DNA of 61,916 nucleotides from Salinivibrio costicola subsp. costicola ATCC 33508 = LMG 11651 (GTDB lineage Bacteria; Pseudomonadota; Gammaproteobacteria; Enterobacterales; Vibrionaceae). Shown piece by piece: positions 58,511 through 61,916 of this stretch (position 1 is its first letter; each line of letters starts with the position of its first letter). The notes beneath the pieces were generated by a model. It saw only the letters and a program-made list of their open reading frames with translations, was not told where the DNA came from and made no database searches. Made by a program: the position numbers and the translations under genes. The stretch covers positions 67 through 61,982 of the forward strand of contig AQOF01000003.1 of NCBI GenBank assembly GCA_000565345.1. The letters run 5' to 3'.

Positions 58511-60388
58511 TTATCGCGTTGCATTGAGCAGAGAATCAAAGGTTTCATTGGCCGCAGTCATGATGCGTGACGCCGCCATATAAGCGCGTTGAAACTTCAT
58601 CATATTCGCCGCCTCTTCATCAAGGTTAACCCCAGACACTTGGGCGACACGTCCTTCTGCCGCATCATGTTCAACCATACTCACATCCTGCAAACGCTCA
58701 TACGACGCTTTTTGCACCCCTAAATCGGTACTCAGCCCTTCATAGACGTCAAGCACGGTGGAGCGGCCATTATCCATCAACTTTTGCGTTTGCAACTCTT
58801 GCATGCGAATTAAGTTACTGTTGTCGCCATCCGCCGGAATCAAGCTTACGGCCAAGACATCGTCAGGCACCGCTTTATCATTAAGATCAATCACGGTCCC
58901 ATTCACGTCTATCGGCCCACCAGGTGGATAAGCTTGAGGCGCAACCAAGATTTGACCTTTGGTGTCTGTCACCGCAAATTGGCTGCCATCCGGTGAGATT
59001 CGAACTTGAAATTCTTTTTGTCCGCCACTTTGCAGTACACGGACGTCGCCCTCACCTTTACTCACCGAGCTACCACTGATATAGCTTTGTGCGGCAATAT
59101 CAGCAGGATCTTCCATCGCCACCCGCATTTGCCCTGCCGCTGACCGTGCCGGGCGAATTAATACTCGCTCATTGGCCGCCAATCCTGCATCAATTTGAAC
59201 ACGCATTCCGTCCACATTGAAGCTGGGAGGCGTACCACTAGGGGTAACGGCGGCTTGTTTGCCGTCTGGGGCGGTCAGCGTATATTGTGTGCCATCGAAC
59301 TTAAGTTGATAGTCACCCGGTTTAAGCTTTTGCAAATCATCGATATAAACTTTAAGGTCCGCGGTGGAGTCACCGTTTTGAACCACGCGAGAACGGGCGA
59401 TGCGATCACTGTTAAAATCGGTAAAGATATTTTTGCCCACTTCACCATTAAGATCGAAGCCTTGTCCCTGCAAATCATTCAACGCCTGAGAAAACCCAAT
59501 CGACATTCGGCCTAACTCGTCACGCGCTTGGCTGAGTGTGTCATCACGGTACTCAAATAATGCACCAAGTTTACCGCGAATATCGCTATTCGAAATGGCT
59601 TTCACACTCTTACCTTCAACGAGGGCTAAACGACGCTCTTGATGATCCGGCTCACCCGGCAAGGTAGTTAACTCACTGCTATTCATCCCGGATACCAGCA
59701 TATGGCCACTGCCAATGATGACATTAAAAAGACCATCTTCGCGTGCATTCACGCTTACCTGGGTGTACTCAGACAGCTCTCGGATCAATTTATCATGACG
59801 GTCCAATAGGTCATTAGCTTCGGCGGGGGTTTTAAGTATTGCCTTATGCACATCCACCAGCTCTTGGCCGATGTCGTTCATTCGCTTTACCGTGGCATCA
59901 ATTTGTGACGAGGTATCAATTGATTGCTGCTGTAACACGCCATAAACGTCATTCATGCCGGCAGCGACCATTCGCGCTTTTTCGAGCACGACTTTTCGCG
60001 CCCCCATATCACTTGGGCTGTCAGTTAACCCTTTAACCGCGCCATAGAATTCATTCATGTTTTCAGGAATTTTTTTGGCTGAATGCGCCATCATATCGTC
60101 GAGTCGACCGAGTTGATCGTTGCGCGCGGCGGCGTGAGACAAGTTCGAGGTCGCCACATTCAGTTCATTAACCGCGAACTTATCATAGTTACGGCGTACC
60201 GCAGCAGCGTGAACACCGGTACCGTAATTGTTGCCACCCCAAAATTGCGGATCATTGGTTTGTTGCTCAACGGATTGACGGCTATACCCCTCCGTATTCA
60301 CGTTAGAGATATTGTGACCTGTTGTATTCAGCTGTCGCTGCGCAGTCAGTACGCCTTGCGATCCAAGGGAAAGCAGGTCCAAGCCCAT
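58511..60388 (-). CDS. flgK: Hook-filament junction protein FlgK
   Basis: 625 residues. N-terminal rod/hook signature (LTAQRQLNTTGHNISNVNTE) and C-terminal EEAANMMKFQRAYMAASRIM. The ATG at 60388 (MGLDLLSLGSQG) replaces a longer frame with no conserved content. Own sigma54 promoter; flgL is the second gene. Confidence 0.95.
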   Translation of the reverse strand: MGLDLLSLGSQGVLTAQRQLNTTGHNISNVNTEGYSRQSVEQQTNDPQFWGGNNYGTGVHAAAVRRNYDKFAVNELNVATSNLSHAAARNDQLGRLDDMMAHSAKKIPENMNEFYGAVKGLTDSPSDMGARKVVLEKARMVAAGMNDVYGVLQQQSIDTSSQIDATVKRMNDIGQELVDVHKAILKTPAEANDLLDRHDKLIRELSEYTQVSVNAREDGLFNVIIGSGHMLVSGMNSSELTTLPGEPDHQERRLALVEGKSVKAISNSDIRGKLGALFEYRDDTLSQARDELGRMSIGFSQALNDLQGQGFDLNGEVGKNIFTDFNSDRIARSRVVQNGDSTADLKVYIDDLQKLKPGDYQLKFDGTQYTLTAPDGKQAAVTPSGTPPSFNVDGMRVQIDAGLAANERVLIRPARSAAGQMRVAMEDPADIAAQSYISGSSVSKGEGDVRVLQSGGQKEFQVRISPDGSQFAVTDTKGQILVAPQAYPPGGPIDVNGTVIDLNDKAVPDDVLAVSLIPADGDNSNLIRMQELQTQKLMDNGRSTVLDVYEGLSTDLGVQKASYERLQDVSMVEHDAAEGRVAQVSGVNLDEEAANMMKFQRAYMAASRIMTAANETFDSLLNATR

Positions 60389-60434
60389 TGTGCCTCCAAG
60401 TAACCCGGCAATTAAAACGAGATAATCAAAGTAA

Positions 60435-60450
60435 AGCAAAAATCAGGCCA
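60435..60450 (-). promoter_or_regulatory. Sigma54 (-24/-12) promoter of flgKL
   Basis: Minus strand TGGCCT-GATTT-TTGCT, GG and GC spaced by 10, leader about 35 nt. FlrC is the expected activator. Confidence 0.8.
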
Positions 60451-60526
60451 GAGAAGATAGAGGGGTTTTAAAGCGATGTAAAACAAGATATTAACTGATT
60501 TAAAGGCATCAAAAATCAAGCTGAAA

Positions 60527-60553
60527 TAAAAAACGGCAAGCCTTTGCCTGCCG
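60527..60553 (-). terminator. Terminator after flgJ
   Basis: Minus strand stem CGGCAGGC/GCTTGCCG (one G-U), loop AAAG, followed by six T. It separates the flgIJ operon from flgKL. Confidence 0.85.
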
Positions 60554-60558
60554 CTCAA

Positions 60559-61509
60559 TTATTCCATCATGCCACGGACTTGATCGAGCACACGGATAAC
60601 TTTGTCGGCATACTCAGGATCAGTGGCATAGCCCGCTTGGTGGAGTTCGCGAATAAACTGTTCAGGTTGCGCAGATTGAGACAGGGCTTGCTCGTAACGG
60701 GGGTTTTCTCGTAAAAACGAAACAAAATCATCAAAACTCTCTTGATAGGATGGATACGCGCGGAAACTCGCCGTTTCTTTCACCGGGATCCCATCATACA
60801 CTTCGAGTGTTTGCGTCGCGACTTTGTCTCCGCTCCAGCGTGGATCCGCTTTAATATTGAACAAGTTATGGCTGTTATCACGGGCATTGGCGATCACTTT
60901 TTTACCCCAGCCGGTTTCCAAGGCAGCTTGTGCTAAAATGATCGCTGGATCAGTGCCGAGTGCCCGTGCCGCGCGTCGTGCATGAGGCGCTAAGGTATCA
61001 ACAAATGCGGCAGGCGAATCAAAGCCTTCATTACGTTGTCCCGTCTCACTCCGCGCTGCCGGTGGGGCAATCGACTGGCTATCCAGCGCGGCAATCGCTT
61101 TTTCTGCCGCCTCTCGACTTCGATTTTGATCCAAAGGCAAAGATTGCGCCGATGTGCGCGCCGCATCTTCCAAGTCAGGCTCACTATCGCCCAGAGCCTG
61201 GCCCAGTTGTTCCACAATCATATCAGCCAGCCCCAGCGATCCCTCTCGACTGAGTTCACTCGCCATTTGTTCGTCTGCCATTTGCTCATAAAACTTAGAG
61301 GTGCGATCGTCGATGAGATCGGACTCGAACGCTTCATTGGCATCACGCATTGATTTAAACAGCATCTGGGTGAACAAGGCTTCAAATTGCTCAGCCGCAG
61401 AGCGTAATGCGGCACTTTTATCGCCATCGCTATTCTTAGTCGCTTGACGGCGCAACGAATCAAGCTGGCTAATATCGTGTACAAATTGACTATCAACAGG
61501 AGATTTCAT
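60559..61509 (-). CDS. flgJ: Flagellar rod-assembly protein/muramidase FlgJ
   Basis: 316 residues. N-terminal rod-cap domain (AAEQFEALFTQMLFKSMRDA) and C-terminal glucosaminidase domain (IILAQAALETGWGKKVI with the catalytic Glu, then NLFNIKAD). It opens the peptidoglycan for the rod. It follows flgI by 9 bp. Confidence 0.95.
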   Translation of the reverse strand: MKSPVDSQFVHDISQLDSLRRQATKNSDGDKSAALRSAAEQFEALFTQMLFKSMRDANEAFESDLIDDRTSKFYEQMADEQMASELSREGSLGLADMIVEQLGQALGDSEPDLEDAARTSAQSLPLDQNRSREAAEKAIAALDSQSIAPPAARSETGQRNEGFDSPAAFVDTLAPHARRAARALGTDPAIILAQAALETGWGKKVIANARDNSHNLFNIKADPRWSGDKVATQTLEVYDGIPVKETASFRAYPSYQESFDDFVSFLRENPRYEQALSQSAQPEQFIRELHQAGYATDPEYADKVIRVLDQVRGMME

Positions 61510-61518
61510 TGCTGTCCC

Positions 61519-61916
61519 TTATATGACTATCAACTGGCCATCGATGGCACCGGCTTGTTTTAGCGCTTGCAAGATGGCCATCAAGTCTGAGGGGGCTGCC
61601 CCCACGCCATTGACTGCGCGAACTAAATCGTCCAAGGTCACGCCTGGTTTAAAGTGGAACATTCGCCCTTCTTCTTCTTCGACATTGATCTCGGTATCCG
61701 GTGTGACTACCGCTTCCCCACCACCGAGTGGGTTGGGCTGATCGACATTAAAGTCTTCTTGAATCGAGACGGTCATGCCGCCATGCGTAATTGCAGCTGG
61801 ACGAAGGCGCACATTTTGTCCCACCACAATGGTGCCCGTACGAGAATTGACGATGATTTTAGCCGCACCATCTCCAGGTTGAAATTCAATATTTTCTAAG
61901 GTGGATAAAAACGCGA
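61519..61916 (-). CDS. flgI: Flagellar P-ring protein FlgI, C-terminal part (cut by window edge)
   Basis: About 131 C-terminal codons in frame to the window edge: [33 protein letters not shown], and the ending [20 protein letters not shown]. Periplasmic P-ring subunit around the rod. An internal GTG at 61827 is not the real start. Confidence 0.95.
   Translation of the reverse strand, partial: AFLSTLENIEFQPGDGAAKIIVNSRTGTIVVGQNVRLRPAAITHGGMTVSIQEDFNVDQPNPLGGGEAVVTPDTEINVEEEEGRMFHFKPGVTLDDLVRAVNGVGAAPSDLMAILQALKQAGAIDGQLIVI

Overview
The window reads as a chromosomal segment of a polar-flagellated member of the Vibrionaceae. The evidence is gene content and order: prmB/smrB/sixA, fadIJ, fadL, mlaA, the complete ccm operon, then a che/par/flh/fli/flr/fla/flg locus carrying Vibrio-type genes (parC, parP, flhF, flhG, flrA, flrB, flrC, flaG, flaI). 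Base composition looks near 50% GC by eye. That would fit Salinivibrio or a related genus better than Vibrio proper, but the genus is a guess.

Layout. 1-4.4 kb: prmB (cut by the window edge), smrB, sixA and a large M16 zinc protease. 4.5-10.8 kb: fatty-acid uptake and oxidation (fadJ and fadI behind a good FadR operator, fadL) and the outer-membrane lipoprotein mlaA. 10.9-17.9 kb: cytochrome c maturation ccmABCDEFG(dsbE)HI, a chain of mostly overlapping genes on the minus strand. 18.0-19.1 kb: a divergent two-gene unit coding a FliK-like protein and a stand-alone FlhB C-terminal-domain protein. 19.1-31.9 kb: one minus-strand operon flhA-flhF-flhG-fliA-cheY-cheZ-cheA-cheB-parC-parP-cheW-DUF2802, with a sigma54 promoter before flhA. 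32.1-45.2 kb: fliEFGHIJKLMNOPQR-flhB behind a sigma54 promoter. 45.3-49.4 kb: the regulators flrC, flrB (own sigma54 promoter) and flrA. 49.5-54.6 kb: fliS, flaI, fliD, flaG and two flagellin genes, one with a sigma54-like and one with a sigma28 promoter. 55.1-57.2 kb: a plus-strand TPR/glycosyltransferase-like gene inserted in the flagellar locus. 57.3 kb to the end: flgL, flgK (sigma54 promoter), flgJ and partial flgI.

How it works together. FlrA with sigma54 should turn on flrBC, the export/basal-body operon and the flhA operon. The last supplies FlhF/FlhG (polar site and number), FliA (sigma28), and the chemotaxis array with its polar anchor ParC/ParP. FlrB/FlrC with sigma54 then drives hook-filament junction genes and the main flagellin, and FliA drives the second flagellin with flaG-fliD-flaI-fliS.

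Sequence quality. At least 15 conserved genes carry about 22 apparent single-base indels, mostly a missing base in a short homopolymer. They fall mainly at 0.6-13.2 kb and 25.5-38.1 kb, and reading across them restores family-length proteins. I treat them as probable sequencing or assembly errors and give whole-gene coordinates.

The most novel leads are: a short leucine/acid motif shared by CheA (three copies), ParP and the CheY-binding tail of CheZ; the FliK-like/FlhB-C pair; the TPR-glycosyltransferase gene beside the flagellins; and a possible small RNA between fadI and fadL.
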